A DNA stretch of 64,000 nt, taken from positions 186,001 to 250,000 of the forward strand of contig NZ_BMXR01000003.1 in the NCBI RefSeq assembly GCF_014651855.1. The letters are read 5' to 3'. Below the pieces are notes generated by a model, which saw nothing but the letters and a program-made list of their open reading frames with translations, was not told where the DNA came from and searched no databases. A program made the position numbers and the translations under genes. Positions within the stretch are counted from its first letter, which is position 1. Each line of letters begins with the position of its first letter. The DNA is from Saccharospirillum salsuginis. GTDB taxonomy: Bacteria > Pseudomonadota > Gammaproteobacteria > Pseudomonadales > Natronospirillaceae. Positions 43,913 through 53,265 of the stretch are shown here, in pieces.

Positions 43913-44905
43913 TCAGTGCGCCCCGGGTTCGATCCATTCCACGCTCGCCAATTGGCCGTCTCGCATCGGTGCGATCATGTCCACCTGATCGGCGATACCG
44001 GGCAGGTAGGCGCCGATGAGGCGTACCAGTGTATTGACCATCTCGTCCCCCACACGATCGCCCAGGGTATAGAGACCAACTGTGAAGGGCCCCTGGGGTT
44101 CGATAATATCCAACTCACAGATGCCGAATTGCGCCAGGTAGTTCGCCAGGGTACCGGTGTAGGTCATGACCGCATCGCTCTCCAGCATGATGTCGAGACT
44201 CGCGCTCATGGAATTGCTCGACCAGACCACCCGCTCGGCCAGGTGATAGACGTTGCGGTCCGCTTCTTTCAACTGGGTATCTTCGATCACCTGTCGACGA
44301 TAACGGGACTCGTCCGGCGTGACGTCCACATGCGGATAGTCGAGCAGAGCATCCAGCGAACAGGGCCGGCCCAGTAACGGATGGCCGGGCCGGACAAAGC
44401 ATTTGTCATAGATCCGGAACAAGGGCATGAACACCGCACCGGACCGCGGGCTCAGCCCCACGATCTTGTGGCCGATGAACAGATCGATGTCACCGCTCAA
44501 CAACTGATCCATCGAGCGCAGATGGTTGGCGATGTCGATGTGCGCCGGCGCGCCCGGATGTTGGGCGCGGTACTCGCGAAACAGATCCCGAAAAAACAAC
44601 TGCCACCAGGCGAACCCCACCCCCACCTTCAGCCCCCGCTCCTGGCGGGTGCGCATCTGCTCCAGCTTGCTCAGGGTATTCTCGTGTACCCGACGCATGA
44701 TGCGCGCCTGCTCCAGCAGAGCCTCGCCATAGGCCGTCAGACTCATACCCTTGGGTGAGCGCACGAACAACTCCACCCCGAGCGACTCCTCCAGCTTCTT
44801 CATGTTGTGCGTCAGCGTCGGCTGGCTGATGAACAACCGCTTCGCCGCATGGCTCAGGCTGCGCATCTCAGCGACCATCAGGAATTGGCGTAGGGATTTT
44901 TCCAT
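43913..44905 (-). CDS. LysR-family transcriptional regulator
   Basis: 330 residues with an N-terminal winged HTH (LRQFLMVAEMRSLSHAAKRLFISQPTLTHNMKKLEESLG) and an effector domain. GGAG sits eight bases before ATG 44905. It is divergent from the MalE-type binding-protein gene and probably regulates the alpha-glucoside cluster. The 324-base gap between them is largely a REP-like inverted pair. LysR control of such a cluster is less usual than LacI control. Confidence 0.9.
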   Translation of the reverse strand: MEKSLRQFLMVAEMRSLSHAAKRLFISQPTLTHNMKKLEESLGVELFVRSPKGMSLTAYGEALLEQARIMRRVHENTLSKLEQMRTRQERGLKVGVGFAWWQLFFRDLFREYRAQHPGAPAHIDIANHLRSMDQLLSGDIDLFIGHKIVGLSPRSGAVFMPLFRIYDKCFVRPGHPLLGRPCSLDALLDYPHVDVTPDESRYRRQVIEDTQLKEADRNVYHLAERVVWSSNSMSASLDIMLESDAVMTYTGTLANYLAQFGICELDIIEPQGPFTVGLYTLGDRVGDEMVNTLVRLIGAYLPGIADQVDMIAPMRDGQLASVEWIEPGAH

Positions 44906-44936
44906 AACAACTCCAAGGGAGTGGTGGAGGATTTTC

Positions 44937-45055
44937 GTAGGGCAGAAGAGTCCCAGGCGACATCTGCCAAGTGGGCGCAGCCCACCCATTTGCCAGTGGA
45001 CCAGCCATAGCCAGGGTAAAAACGGCAGATGTCGCCTAAGGCTCTTCTGCCCTAC
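44937..45055. repeat. REP-like inverted pair
   Basis: Unit GTAGGGCAGAAGAG...GCGACATCTGCC at 44937-44972 is repeated in inverse at about 45019-45055 around a GTGGGCGCAGCCCAC stem. It is the same family as 48379-48628 and 50304-50432. It fills most of the gap between the LysR and binding-protein genes. Confidence 0.85.
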
Positions 45056-45229
45056 CTGTCTACCCCATAGATCCTATCTATATTGACGCACGAATAAAGC
45101 ATTATATTTCTGCATCCCGCTTTCTTAATCTGTGCCTTGCCGAGTCACCGGGCTCCCCGCATTACCCGACGTTGCCTCGGCCGCGATTTCCAAAAAACCA
45201 AAACAAATACAAGTGCACAGGAAACCGAC

Positions 45230-46513
45230 ATGAAACCGATTCATCTGACAACCGCCTTTGCCCTGGCCGCGTCCGCCGCCCTGGGTGTTGGCACTATTCA
45301 GACCGCTCAGGCCGCAACCCTGAAAATGGAATGCGGCGCGACCGGCAACGACCGCGCCTTTTGCGACTACGTCGAACAGCGCTTCACCGAGGCTACCGGT
45401 CACGACCTCGAATTCGTCGAGTTGCCCAACTCTTCCTCCGAAAAACTCGGCCTGTTTCAGCAGATCTTCGCCAGCGGCCAGAGTGGTGTGGTCGACGTCT
45501 TTCAGGCGGACGTTGTCTGGCCCGGTATTCTGGCGCCGCACATGCTGGACCTGTCCGACGGCCTGGGCGATCTCGAACCCCATTTCTTCCCCGGCGCCTG
45601 GCAGAACAACGTCATCGACGGCGAACTGAAAGCCGTGCCCGGTTTGATCGACACCGGCCTGTTGTTCTACCGCACCGACCTGTTGGACCAATACAACGAG
45701 CAGCCCCCGCAAACCTGGGCCGAGATGGAACGCATCGCACGGAAGATCCAGGCCGCCGAGCGCGAGGCCGGGCACGACAACTTCTGGGGCCTGGTGTTTC
45801 AGGGCAAGGCGTACGAAGGGCTGACCTGCAACGCCCTGGAATGGGTGTCGTCCCACAACGGCGGAACCCTGGTGAACGCCGACGGCGAGATCACCATCAA
45901 CAACGCCGGCGCCGCCGAAGGGCTGGACATGGCCGCCGGCTGGATCGGTGACATCGCGCCGCGCGGGGTGATGGGCTATCAGGAGGAAGAATCACGCGCG
46001 GTCTTCCAGAACGGCGATGCCCTGTTCATGCGCAACTGGCCCTACGCCTACCTGCTGGCGCAGGATGAAGGCAGCCCGGTCAAAGGCAAGGTCGGCATCG
46101 TGCCGCTACCGAAAGCCTCGGGCGACGGGCAGCACGCCGCCGCCCTCGGTGGCTGGCAGTGGGCGGTCAGCCGCTACACCGACCACCCGGACGCGGCTAA
46201 AGCCCTGGTCCGTATCCTGGCGGACGCCGAGACCCAGACCCAGCGCTTCCTGATGACCGGCGTCTCCCCGGCGCGCAAGGACGTCTACGACGACCCGCGC
46301 ATCCTCGACAAGGCACCGTACATGAGCGAGCTGCTCTCCGTCTTCGAAGCGGCCATCGCTCGTCCGGCCTCGCCCACTGGCGACAACTACGCCCGGGTCT
46401 CCAACGCCTTCTACAACGCCGCCTTTGCCGTCCTGAACGGCGAAATGAGCGGTGAAAAGGCGGTGGCCGACCTGGAACGGCGCCTCGCCCGCATCAAGCG
46501 CAACGCCTGGTAA
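45230..46513 (+). CDS. MalE-type extracellular alpha-glucoside-binding protein
   Basis: 427 residues: signal peptide (TTAFALAASAALGVGTIQTAQA) and a family 1 solute-binding fold (LKMECGATGNDRAFCDYVEQRF, VVDVFQADVVWPGILAPHMLDLS, LIDTGLLFYRTDLLDQY, FMRNWPYAYLLAQ, GGWQWAVSRYTDHPDAAKAL). It is most like trehalose/maltose- or alpha-glucoside-binding proteins (ThuE/AglE). Two permease genes and two alpha-glucosidases follow, supporting an oligosaccharide with alpha-glucosidic bonds. Confidence 0.92.
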   Translation: MKPIHLTTAFALAASAALGVGTIQTAQAATLKMECGATGNDRAFCDYVEQRFTEATGHDLEFVELPNSSSEKLGLFQQIFASGQSGVVDVFQADVVWPGILAPHMLDLSDGLGDLEPHFFPGAWQNNVIDGELKAVPGLIDTGLLFYRTDLLDQYNEQPPQTWAEMERIARKIQAAEREAGHDNFWGLVFQGKAYEGLTCNALEWVSSHNGGTLVNADGEITINNAGAAEGLDMAAGWIGDIAPRGVMGYQEEESRAVFQNGDALFMRNWPYAYLLAQDEGSPVKGKVGIVPLPKASGDGQHAAALGGWQWAVSRYTDHPDAAKALVRILADAETQTQRFLMTGVSPARKDVYDDPRILDKAPYMSELLSVFEAAIARPASPTGDNYARVSNAFYNAAFAVLNGEMSGEKAVADLERRLARIKRNAW

Positions 46514-46520
46514 GCCCGCG

Positions 46521-47507
46521 ATGACACTTGCGACCGAGACCCAAACCCGGAGCCGCGGCCTCGCGGCCCGGTTCTTCAACCACCGGGACCTCAGCCTGAT
46601 GCAGCGGCGCGCCCGCAGCGCCTGGTTGTTGGTCGCGCCCGCTTTGATTTTGCTCTTTTCCGTGGCCGCCTGGCCGCTGCTGCGGACTTTTTATTACAGC
46701 CTCACCGACGCGTCGCTGAACGCGCCCGGGGAGGCAGCCTTCATCGGCCTGTCGAACTACCTCGACATGGGGGGCGATTTCGCCTTCGGCGTACTCGCCG
46801 ACCCGCTGTGGTGGCGCGCCGTGACCAACACCCTGTTGTTCAGCGCCACCACGGTGTCGATGGAGCTGGTGCTGGGCATGCTGGTGGCGTTGTTGCTGCA
46901 CCAGAAATTCGCCGGCCGCACCATCCTGCGCACCGCCATGCTGATTCCCTGGGCGATTCCGACCATCGTCTCGGCCAAGATGTGGGGCTGGATGTTCCAC
47001 GACCAGTACGGCGTGGTGAACGACCTGCTCGCCAAGCTGGGCTTCATCGAGGAGCCGCTGGCCTGGGTCGCCGTCCCGGAGTTGTCGATGTGGGCCGTGA
47101 TCATCGCCGAAGTGTGGAAAACCACGCCCTTCATGGCGCTGATGCTGCTGGCCGCCCTGCAGATGATCCCCGAGGACCTGTATGAGTCCGCCCGGCTCGA
47201 AGGCGCCTCCGCCTGGCAGCGGTTCTGGCGCATCACCCTGCCGTTGATCAAGCCGGCGATGATCGTCGCGCTGATCTTCCGCACGCTCGACGCCCTGCGC
47301 GTGTTCGACCTGATCTACGTACTGACTTCCAACAGCGAGGCGACCATTTCCATTTCCGGCTATTCGCGCCAACTGTTGGTCGAATACCAGGACATGGGCG
47401 GCGGTTCGGCGGCCTCGGTACTGGTGTTCATGCTCGTCGCCGGCGTGGCGGTCAGCTACCTGTTCATCGGCCGTGTCAAACTGAATGAAACCGGAGGGCA
47501 CCACTGA
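46521..47507 (+). CDS. MalF-type ABC permease
   Basis: 328 residues with six transmembrane helices and the cytoplasmic EAA-type loop (YESARLEGASAWQRFWRITLPLIKPAM). It starts seven bases after the binding-protein stop and ends overlapping the MalG-type gene by one base. It imports an alpha-glucoside together with its partner permease. Confidence 0.93.
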   Translation: MTLATETQTRSRGLAARFFNHRDLSLMQRRARSAWLLVAPALILLFSVAAWPLLRTFYYSLTDASLNAPGEAAFIGLSNYLDMGGDFAFGVLADPLWWRAVTNTLLFSATTVSMELVLGMLVALLLHQKFAGRTILRTAMLIPWAIPTIVSAKMWGWMFHDQYGVVNDLLAKLGFIEEPLAWVAVPELSMWAVIIAEVWKTTPFMALMLLAALQMIPEDLYESARLEGASAWQRFWRITLPLIKPAMIVALIFRTLDALRVFDLIYVLTSNSEATISISGYSRQLLVEYQDMGGGSAASVLVFMLVAGVAVSYLFIGRVKLNETGGHH

Positions 47508-48358
47508 TGTCATTCACCCCCGCGCCCCGCTGGCACAAACTGCTCGGCCGCACCGGCCTCTACCTCGCCGCCGTGGTCGTTTTCGTCGTCAGCGTCTTCC
47601 CGTTCTACTACGCCTTTCTGACCTCGTTGCGCAGCGGCCAGGATTTGTTCACGCCGTCCTATCTGCCGGAAGTGTTCGACTGGAGTAATTACGTATCCGT
47701 GTTGAGCGACACCGGCATCGCCCGCAGCCTGTTCAACTCCTTTGCCGTGGCCACCCTGACCGTCGGAGGCTGCCTGCTGGTCTCGATCACCGCCTCGTTC
47801 GCGCTGGCGCGGATCCAGTTTCGCGGCAAGGGCACCCTGTTGCTGACCATCCTGTGCTTCTCGATGTTCCCGCAGGTGGCCGTGCTGTCCGGCATGTTCG
47901 AACTGATCCGCCTGTTCGGCCTGTACGACAACTTGGGCGCGCTGATCCTGTCGTACCTGACGTTCTCGTTGCCGTTCACCGTCTGGGTGCTGACCACCTT
48001 CATGCGCTCGCTGCCCGGCGACCTGGAAGAAGCCGGCATCATGGACGGCGCCTCGCTCTGGGTCACCATCACCCGCATCTACGCCCCGCTGCTGGCCCCG
48101 GCCATGATCACCACCGGCCTGCTCGCCTTCATCGGCGCCTGGAACGAATTCATGTTCGCCCTGACCTTCGTCATCTCGCCGGAGAACCGAACCGTCCCCG
48201 TCGCCATCAGCATGCTGCAGGGTGCGTCGAGATTTGAACTACCCTGGGCCAACATCATGGCCAGCTCGGTACTGGCCACGCTACCGATCATCGTACTGGT
48301 GCTGATCTTCCAAAGAAGAATCGTAAGCGGCCTGACCAGCGGAGCGGTAAAAGGATGA
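47507..48358 (+). CDS. MalG-type ABC permease
   Basis: 283 residues, six helices, EAA loop LEEAGIMDGASLWVTITRIYAPLLAPAM. Its start overlaps the MalF-type stop. No ATPase gene follows; transport must be powered by a shared MalK/MsmX-like ATPase encoded elsewhere. The nearby FrcA-like ATPase belongs to a different transporter class. Confidence 0.93.
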   Translation: MSFTPAPRWHKLLGRTGLYLAAVVVFVVSVFPFYYAFLTSLRSGQDLFTPSYLPEVFDWSNYVSVLSDTGIARSLFNSFAVATLTVGGCLLVSITASFALARIQFRGKGTLLLTILCFSMFPQVAVLSGMFELIRLFGLYDNLGALILSYLTFSLPFTVWVLTTFMRSLPGDLEEAGIMDGASLWVTITRIYAPLLAPAMITTGLLAFIGAWNEFMFALTFVISPENRTVPVAISMLQGASRFELPWANIMASSVLATLPIIVLVLIFQRRIVSGLTSGAVKG

Positions 48359-48378
48359 CAACTTCGGCACAAACCCCG

Positions 48379-48628
48379 TAGGGCAGAAGAGCCCTAGGCG
48401 ACATCTGCCGTTCGTACCGTGGCAATGGTCACACCATCGCCACATAAGTGGGCTTCACTTCAAGGTAGGGCAGAAGTGGTCCGACACGTCGGGCGACAGC
48501 GTTATCTGCCGTTAGTGCCGTGGCACTGGCTATACCATAGGCAAACAAGTGGGCTACGCCCACCCGGCGGATAACGCCTACGGCTCCGATGCCGGGGTGC
48601 CGGACCAGACGTACCATTCCGCCCTACA
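48379..48628. repeat. Multi-unit REP-like repeat cluster
   Basis: The 306-base gap 48359-48664 is filled by repeat units: GTAGGGCAGAAGAGC at 48379, GTAGGGCAGAAG again at 48463, GTGGGCTACGCCCAC at about 48549, and the closing inverse ATTCCGCCCTAC at 48617-48628. Units contain the recurring CCGACACGTCGG dyad. No gene is present. Confidence 0.85.
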
Positions 48629-48664
48629 CCTACAAACCCAACTCAACGTTTAATAGGTAATCAA

Positions 48665-50299
48665 ATGACAAACCCCTGGTGGCACAACGCCGTCGTCTAC
48701 CAAATCTATCCACGCAGTTTCATGGACAGCAACGGCGATGGCATCGGCGATCTGCCGGGCATCATCGACAAGCTCGATTACCTGGCCGAGCTGGGCATCG
48801 ATGTCATCTGGCTGTCGCCGGTGTGCACATCGCCGATGGACGACAACGGCTACGACATCTCCGACTATGAGGACATCGCCCCCGAGTTCGGCACCCTCGA
48901 CGACATGGACCGTTTGATCGCGGAAGCCAAACAACGCGGCATCAAAATCCTGCTCGACCTGGTCGTCAATCACAGCTCGGACGAGCACCCCTGGTTCGAA
49001 AGCGCACGCCAGTCGAAAGACAGCCCCTACCGTGATTTTTACATCTGGCGCAAGCCGAACGCGGACGGCTCACCCCCGAACGACATGGGTTCGGTCTTCG
49101 GCGGTTCCGCCTGGGAATTCGACGAGACAACCGGCGAATATTACCTGCACCTGTTCAGCAAAAAACAACCCGACCTGAACTGGCAGAACCCCAAAGTGCG
49201 CCAGGCCGTATACGACATGATGAACCGCTGGCTCGACCGGGGCATCGCCGGTTTCCGCATGGACGTGATCGACCTGATCGGCAAGGACCCGGACAACAAG
49301 ATCACCGCCAACGGGCCGGACTTGCATCCGTTCCTGCAGGAAATGCACCGTGAAACCCTGGCCGGCCGCGATGTATTGACCGTAGGCGAAACCTGGGGCG
49401 CCACCCCCGAGATCGCCAAGCTGTATTCCCATCCGGACCGCCACGAACTTTCCATGGTGTTCCAGTTCGAACACATCCAACTGACGCACGACCCGGTGGA
49501 AGGCAAGTGGCGGCCGCGTCCGTTCGACCTGATAGAACTGAAGCAGGTGTTCGCCAAATGGCAGAACGAGCTGGCCGGCGAGGGCTGGAATTCATTGTTC
49601 TGGAACAACCACGACCTGGCGCGTTCCGTCTCCATCTACGGCGATGACGGCGAATACCGCGTCAAATCCGCCAAGATGCTCGCCACCGCACTTCACGGCA
49701 TGCAGGGCACGCCCTACATCTACCAGGGCGAGGAAATCGGCATGACCAACGTGCACTTCGACAGCATCGACGATTACGACGACATCGAAACGCACAACCT
49801 CTACCGGGAAAAACGCGACGCCGGCTACACCGAAGCCGACCTGATGAGCGCCATCCACACCCACAGCCGCGACAACGCCCGCACCCCGATGCAGTGGGAC
49901 GACACCGAGAACGCCGGTTTCACCCAAGGGCAACCCTGGCTCAAACTGAACCCCAATTACCCCGAGATCAACGTAGCCGCCGACCGCGTCAGTGAAGACT
50001 CGATATTCGAGCACTACAAACAACTGATCGACCTGCGGAAAACCCACGACATCCTGGTGCACGGCGACTTCGAATTAATCCTCAACGACCACCCACAGGT
50101 GTTCGCCTACCTACGTCGCCAAGGCGATGAAACCGTAGCCGTCTTCAACAACTTTTCCGCACAAGAAGCCCGCACCGAACTCCCGGAAACACTGCAAGAC
50201 CAAAGCGGAGAATGCTGGATCCACAACGGAACAGAACGAATGGAATTATCACGAAACCTAGTCCTGGCACCCTATGAATCCTTCATGATGCGCCTATAA
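48665..50299 (+). CDS. GH13 alpha-glucosidase, first copy
   Basis: 544-residue cytoplasmic enzyme of the GH13 oligo-1,6-glucosidase/alpha-glucosidase group. The catalytic triad is Asp200 (GFRMDVIDL), Glu242 (TVGETWG) and Asp317 (NNHDLARS). It starts WWHNAVVYQIYPRSF, typical of the group. It has no signal peptide, so it acts on imported oligosaccharides. The residue after the nucleophile (VIDLI) is usual for alpha-1,6- and alpha-1,4-cleaving members. It is followed by a paralogue across repeat DNA. Confidence 0.95.
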   Translation: MTNPWWHNAVVYQIYPRSFMDSNGDGIGDLPGIIDKLDYLAELGIDVIWLSPVCTSPMDDNGYDISDYEDIAPEFGTLDDMDRLIAEAKQRGIKILLDLVVNHSSDEHPWFESARQSKDSPYRDFYIWRKPNADGSPPNDMGSVFGGSAWEFDETTGEYYLHLFSKKQPDLNWQNPKVRQAVYDMMNRWLDRGIAGFRMDVIDLIGKDPDNKITANGPDLHPFLQEMHRETLAGRDVLTVGETWGATPEIAKLYSHPDRHELSMVFQFEHIQLTHDPVEGKWRPRPFDLIELKQVFAKWQNELAGEGWNSLFWNNHDLARSVSIYGDDGEYRVKSAKMLATALHGMQGTPYIYQGEEIGMTNVHFDSIDDYDDIETHNLYREKRDAGYTEADLMSAIHTHSRDNARTPMQWDDTENAGFTQGQPWLKLNPNYPEINVAADRVSEDSIFEHYKQLIDLRKTHDILVHGDFELILNDHPQVFAYLRRQGDETVAVFNNFSAQEARTELPETLQDQSGECWIHNGTERMELSRNLVLAPYESFMMRL

Positions 50300-50303
50300 C
50301 CCC

Positions 50304-50432
50304 GTAGGGCAGAAGAGCCGGAGGCGACATCTGCCGCGTGGGCGAAGCCCACTTATTTGGCCGCCGCTTGTATCGGTGGCACGGGTGGGCTTCGCCCACT
50401 TGGCAGATATCGCTTCGCTCTTCTGCCCTACA
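50304..50432. repeat. REP-like inverted pair between the two GH13 genes
   Basis: GTAGGGCAGAAGAGCC at 50304 is mirrored by CTCTTCTGCCCTAC at 50419-50432, with internal GTGGGCGAAGCCCAC and GTGGGCTTCGCCCAC dyads. It is the same family as the units upstream of 45230 and 48665. Confidence 0.88.
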
Positions 50433-50463
50433 CACTACCAACACTCAACCCCCGGAAACCCCA

Positions 50464-52125
50464 ATGCAAAAAACCTGGTGGAAAGAAGCCGTGGTCTACC
50501 AAATCTACCCACGCAGCTTCATGGACAGCAACGGCGACGGCATCGGCGATTTGTCGGGCATCATCGCCAAACTCGATTACCTCAAAGACCTCGGCGTCGA
50601 CGTACTCTGGTTGAGCCCCATCTTCCCGTCACCGAACGACGACAACGGCTACGACATCAGCGACTATCAAGGCATCCTCGACGACTTCGGCACGATGGAA
50701 GACTTCGACCGGTTGCTCTTCGAGGCGCATCAGCGCGGCCTGCGCATCCTGCTTGACCTGGTGATCAACCATACCAGCGACGAACACCCCTGGTTCCAGG
50801 AATCCCGCTCGTCGAAAGACAACCCGAAACGGGACTGGTACTTCTGGCGCGAAGGTAAAAAGAACGGCCCACCGAACAACTGGGAAAGCATCTTCAGCGA
50901 ATCCGTCTGGTGCCACGACGACACCACCGACGAATATTACCTGCACCTGTTCTCCCGCAAACAGCCGGACCTGAACTGGGACAACCACGACATGCGCGCG
51001 GCCGTGTACGACATGATCCGCTGGTGGCTCGACAAAGGCGTCGACGGGTTTCGCATCGACGCCATCACCCACCTGAAGAAAACGCCGGGCCTGCCGGACA
51101 TGCCCAACCCGGACGGTCGGGAGACGGTGCCCTCGACACCGATGCACCTCAACGCCGACGGCATTCAGGATTACATCGCCGACCTGTGCGAAAGCACCTT
51201 CGCGCATTACGACATCATGACCGTCGGCGAAGCCAACGGCGTCGGCGTCATCGATGCGCTGAACTGGGTCGGCGAAGAACAGGGCAAGTTCAACATGCTG
51301 TTCCAGTTCGAACAGCTCAAACTCTGGGGCTCGGATACCGAACATGGCCTGAACCTGCCGGAACTGAAAAAGACGCTGACCCGCTGGCAGCAAGGATTGG
51401 ACGGCCGGGGCTGGAACGCCCTGTTCGTCGAGAACCACGACATCCCGCGCATCGTCTCCACCTGGGGCGACCCGGAATGCTATTGGCGTGAAAGCGCCAC
51501 AGCCATCGCCACGCTCTACTTCCTGATGCAGGGCACACCCTTCATCTACCAGGGCCAGGAATTGGGCATGACCAACTACCCGTTCAGCCACCTCGACCAG
51601 TTCGACGACGTCGCGGTCAAAAACCTGGCCGCACAGAAACGCCGCGAGGGATGGACCGACGCCGACATCCTGGCCCACATTCAGGATAGCGCCCGCGACC
51701 ATTCGCGCACCCCGATGCAGTGGACCGCCGACGCCAACGCCGGCTTCACCACAGGCACACCCTGGCTGGCGATCAACCCGAACCACACACACCTGAACGC
51801 GGACACCCAGAAGGACGACCCGGACTCGGTACTGAACCACTACAAAGCGCTGATCCGGTTACGGCGGGAAGAACCGGGCCTGGTGTACGGCCGCTACGAC
51901 CTGGTGCTGGACGACCACCCGAGCCTCTACGCCTACCGCAGAACCGATGGCCACGACCGCTTCCTGGTGCTGTGCAACCTCACAGACCAAGTCGCCGACT
52001 TCAGCGACCTCGACGACGAACTGCGACGCCACAACCTGCTACTGGCCAACTACCTGGTTGCCGACCACACCCCAACCCGAATGGGCCGCCTGCGCCCGTT
52101 CGAAGCACGGGTCTACCGGTTGTAA
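50464..52125 (+). CDS. GH13 alpha-glucosidase, second copy
   Basis: 553-residue cytoplasmic GH13 enzyme. The catalytic triad is Asp199 (GFRIDAITH), Glu256 (TVGEANG) and Asp326 (VENHDIPRI). The N terminus WWKEAVVYQIYPRSFMDSNGDG is nearly identical to the first copy, so the pair arose by duplication. A longer insert after the nucleophile (THLKKTPGLPDMPNPDGR) separates the two and suggests different linkage preference, more like oligo-1,6-glucosidase. The start at 50464 avoids upstream repeat DNA. Confidence 0.95.
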   Translation: MQKTWWKEAVVYQIYPRSFMDSNGDGIGDLSGIIAKLDYLKDLGVDVLWLSPIFPSPNDDNGYDISDYQGILDDFGTMEDFDRLLFEAHQRGLRILLDLVINHTSDEHPWFQESRSSKDNPKRDWYFWREGKKNGPPNNWESIFSESVWCHDDTTDEYYLHLFSRKQPDLNWDNHDMRAAVYDMIRWWLDKGVDGFRIDAITHLKKTPGLPDMPNPDGRETVPSTPMHLNADGIQDYIADLCESTFAHYDIMTVGEANGVGVIDALNWVGEEQGKFNMLFQFEQLKLWGSDTEHGLNLPELKKTLTRWQQGLDGRGWNALFVENHDIPRIVSTWGDPECYWRESATAIATLYFLMQGTPFIYQGQELGMTNYPFSHLDQFDDVAVKNLAAQKRREGWTDADILAHIQDSARDHSRTPMQWTADANAGFTTGTPWLAINPNHTHLNADTQKDDPDSVLNHYKALIRLRREEPGLVYGRYDLVLDDHPSLYAYRRTDGHDRFLVLCNLTDQVADFSDLDDELRRHNLLLANYLVADHTPTRMGRLRPFEARVYRL

Positions 52126-52133
52126 CGCATTAC

Positions 52134-52190
52134 TCCCTCTCCCGCTTGCGGGAGAGGGCTGGGTGGTCCGACACGTCGGTGAGGGTAGAG
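52134..52190. repeat. REP-like repeat with CTCTCCCGC dyad
   Basis: CCCTCTCCCGC-TT-GCGGGAGAGGG forms an 11-bp hairpin between the convergent GH13 and KilA-N-like genes. It is followed by a CCGACACGTCGG dyad. It could double as a bidirectional terminator. A related copy lies at 53228-53265. Confidence 0.85.
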
Positions 52191-52206
52191 CGCCAAAAGC
52201 GCTCTC

Positions 52207-53010
52207 CTAACCCTTCTCCAATGACAGCTCCTCACTACCGCTGGATGCCATCCCCACAACCGCCGCCCGACTCAACCACTCACAAAACACCATCTCACAA
52301 TAACGAAACCCGCGACCGGGAAAACTCCCATCCATCAACCGCAGCAGACTGTACTTCAACGCCATCTCCGCATCCCCGGGGTTCACCCGGGCCAAACGCC
52401 GCGTCTGCTCAAAGAAATCCCGCCCACGCCCCGCGGCTTCCTCCGCCGTCAGCTCATCCTGCCCGTCGAACTCCCACCAAGCGATATCCCCCGGCCGATC
52501 CTCATCCCACCGCAAATCGCGTACATACCCCAGCTCATACCGGGTATGCGGCGCCGAATCCAACCCCGCGGGCCGGGAAGGCTCACCCAAAGCCCGCAAC
52601 ACCGCCAAAGCGAAGCCATCGCCAATCCAGAGCGCATAAGCCTGAACCAACTCCCGCCGCCCAAACACCGAAACCGACCCCACCGGCCGCCCACCCTCAT
52701 CCTGTAGGAGCACACGCCGTGCGCGACCACCAGTATCCTCCTCCCGTACGAACGCACACCGTGCGCGACCGCCAATATCCTCCTCCCGTACGAGCGCACA
52801 CCGTGCGCGACCCTCCAAATCCGCCATCCAAGCCTCCGCCACCGGCGACTCCAAAAACCGCTCAGGGTGAAACCCCGGGTCACCCCCGGCAGCCTCATGC
52901 AGATCACTCAACGAATAGAAATCACCCCGACGACGTACGGGATGGGACAGGACAAAAAGGGAATTATTTTGGGACGAGCGGGATTCTGGCGTACTATTGC
53001 ACGTAGCCAT
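52207..53010 (-). CDS. KilA-N-like DNA-binding-domain protein containing translated REP repeats
   Basis: 267 residues starting MATCNSTPES after AGGAGGT. The N-terminal part resembles a KilA-N domain (DFYSLSDLHEAAGGD, RFLESPVAEAWMADLE ... GRRELVQAYALWIGDGFALAVLRAL). Between the two halves of the domain sit three 14-residue tandem repeats (GRARCALVREEDIG and variants), encoded by in-frame copies of the genome's REP-like family. The C-terminal 130 residues are unassigned (YELGYVRDLRWDEDRPGDIAWWEF). Prophage-type regulators carry KilA-N; the function here is unknown. Confidence 0.7.
   Translation of the reverse strand: MATCNSTPESRSSQNNSLFVLSHPVRRRGDFYSLSDLHEAAGGDPGFHPERFLESPVAEAWMADLEGRARCALVREEDIGGRARCAFVREEDTGGRARRVLLQDEGGRPVGSVSVFGRRELVQAYALWIGDGFALAVLRALGEPSRPAGLDSAPHTRYELGYVRDLRWDEDRPGDIAWWEFDGQDELTAEEAAGRGRDFFEQTRRLARVNPGDAEMALKYSLLRLMDGSFPGRGFRYCEMVFCEWLSRAAVVGMASSGSEELSLEKG
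52704..52812. repeat. Three tandem REP-like arms inside a coding gene, 42-bp period
   Basis: GTGCGCGACC-ended arms start at 52704, 52746 and 52788. They match the arm sequence of the intergenic repeats at 39446 and 41493. The 42-bp period keeps the reading frame, producing 14-residue peptide repeats. Confidence 0.85.
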
Positions 53011-53227
53011 TATGACCTCCTGTTCAGGTTGTGATGGCAAGCTGCCTTCGGGTGTGCCAGCACCCGGAGGTAGCGCCTATTTAATAACGATCAAACTATA
53101 TCGATAGTGCGACCTTCTCTCTGTGTTTCGTGCTTACTTTTACTAAGCGCTCCGTGCGCAAAACGCACCCGTCAATTCACGCATGAAACACTGTAAAAAT
53201 CAATGAATTTTTGCCGGCTATTGGCTC

Positions 53228-53265
53228 CCTGTCCCGCTTGCGGGAGAGGGGTAGGGAGAGGGTGT
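53228..53265. repeat. Second copy of the CTCTCCCGC REP-like unit
   Basis: CCCTGTCCCGC-TT-GCGGGAGAGGG with trailing GTAGGGAGAGGGTG is a variant of 52134-52190. It lies in the 613-base gap 53011-53623, which holds no convincing gene. Confidence 0.75.

Noticed and set aside
46494-47513. 339-codon minus-strand frame over the MalF-type gene
   Set aside because: Antisense shadow rich in Gln/His/Gly; the plus-strand permease has clear helices and an EAA loop.
52704-52812. CRISPR-like tandem repeat
   Set aside because: Only three units with 42-bp period, no unique spacers, within a coding frame, and matching REP arms elsewhere.
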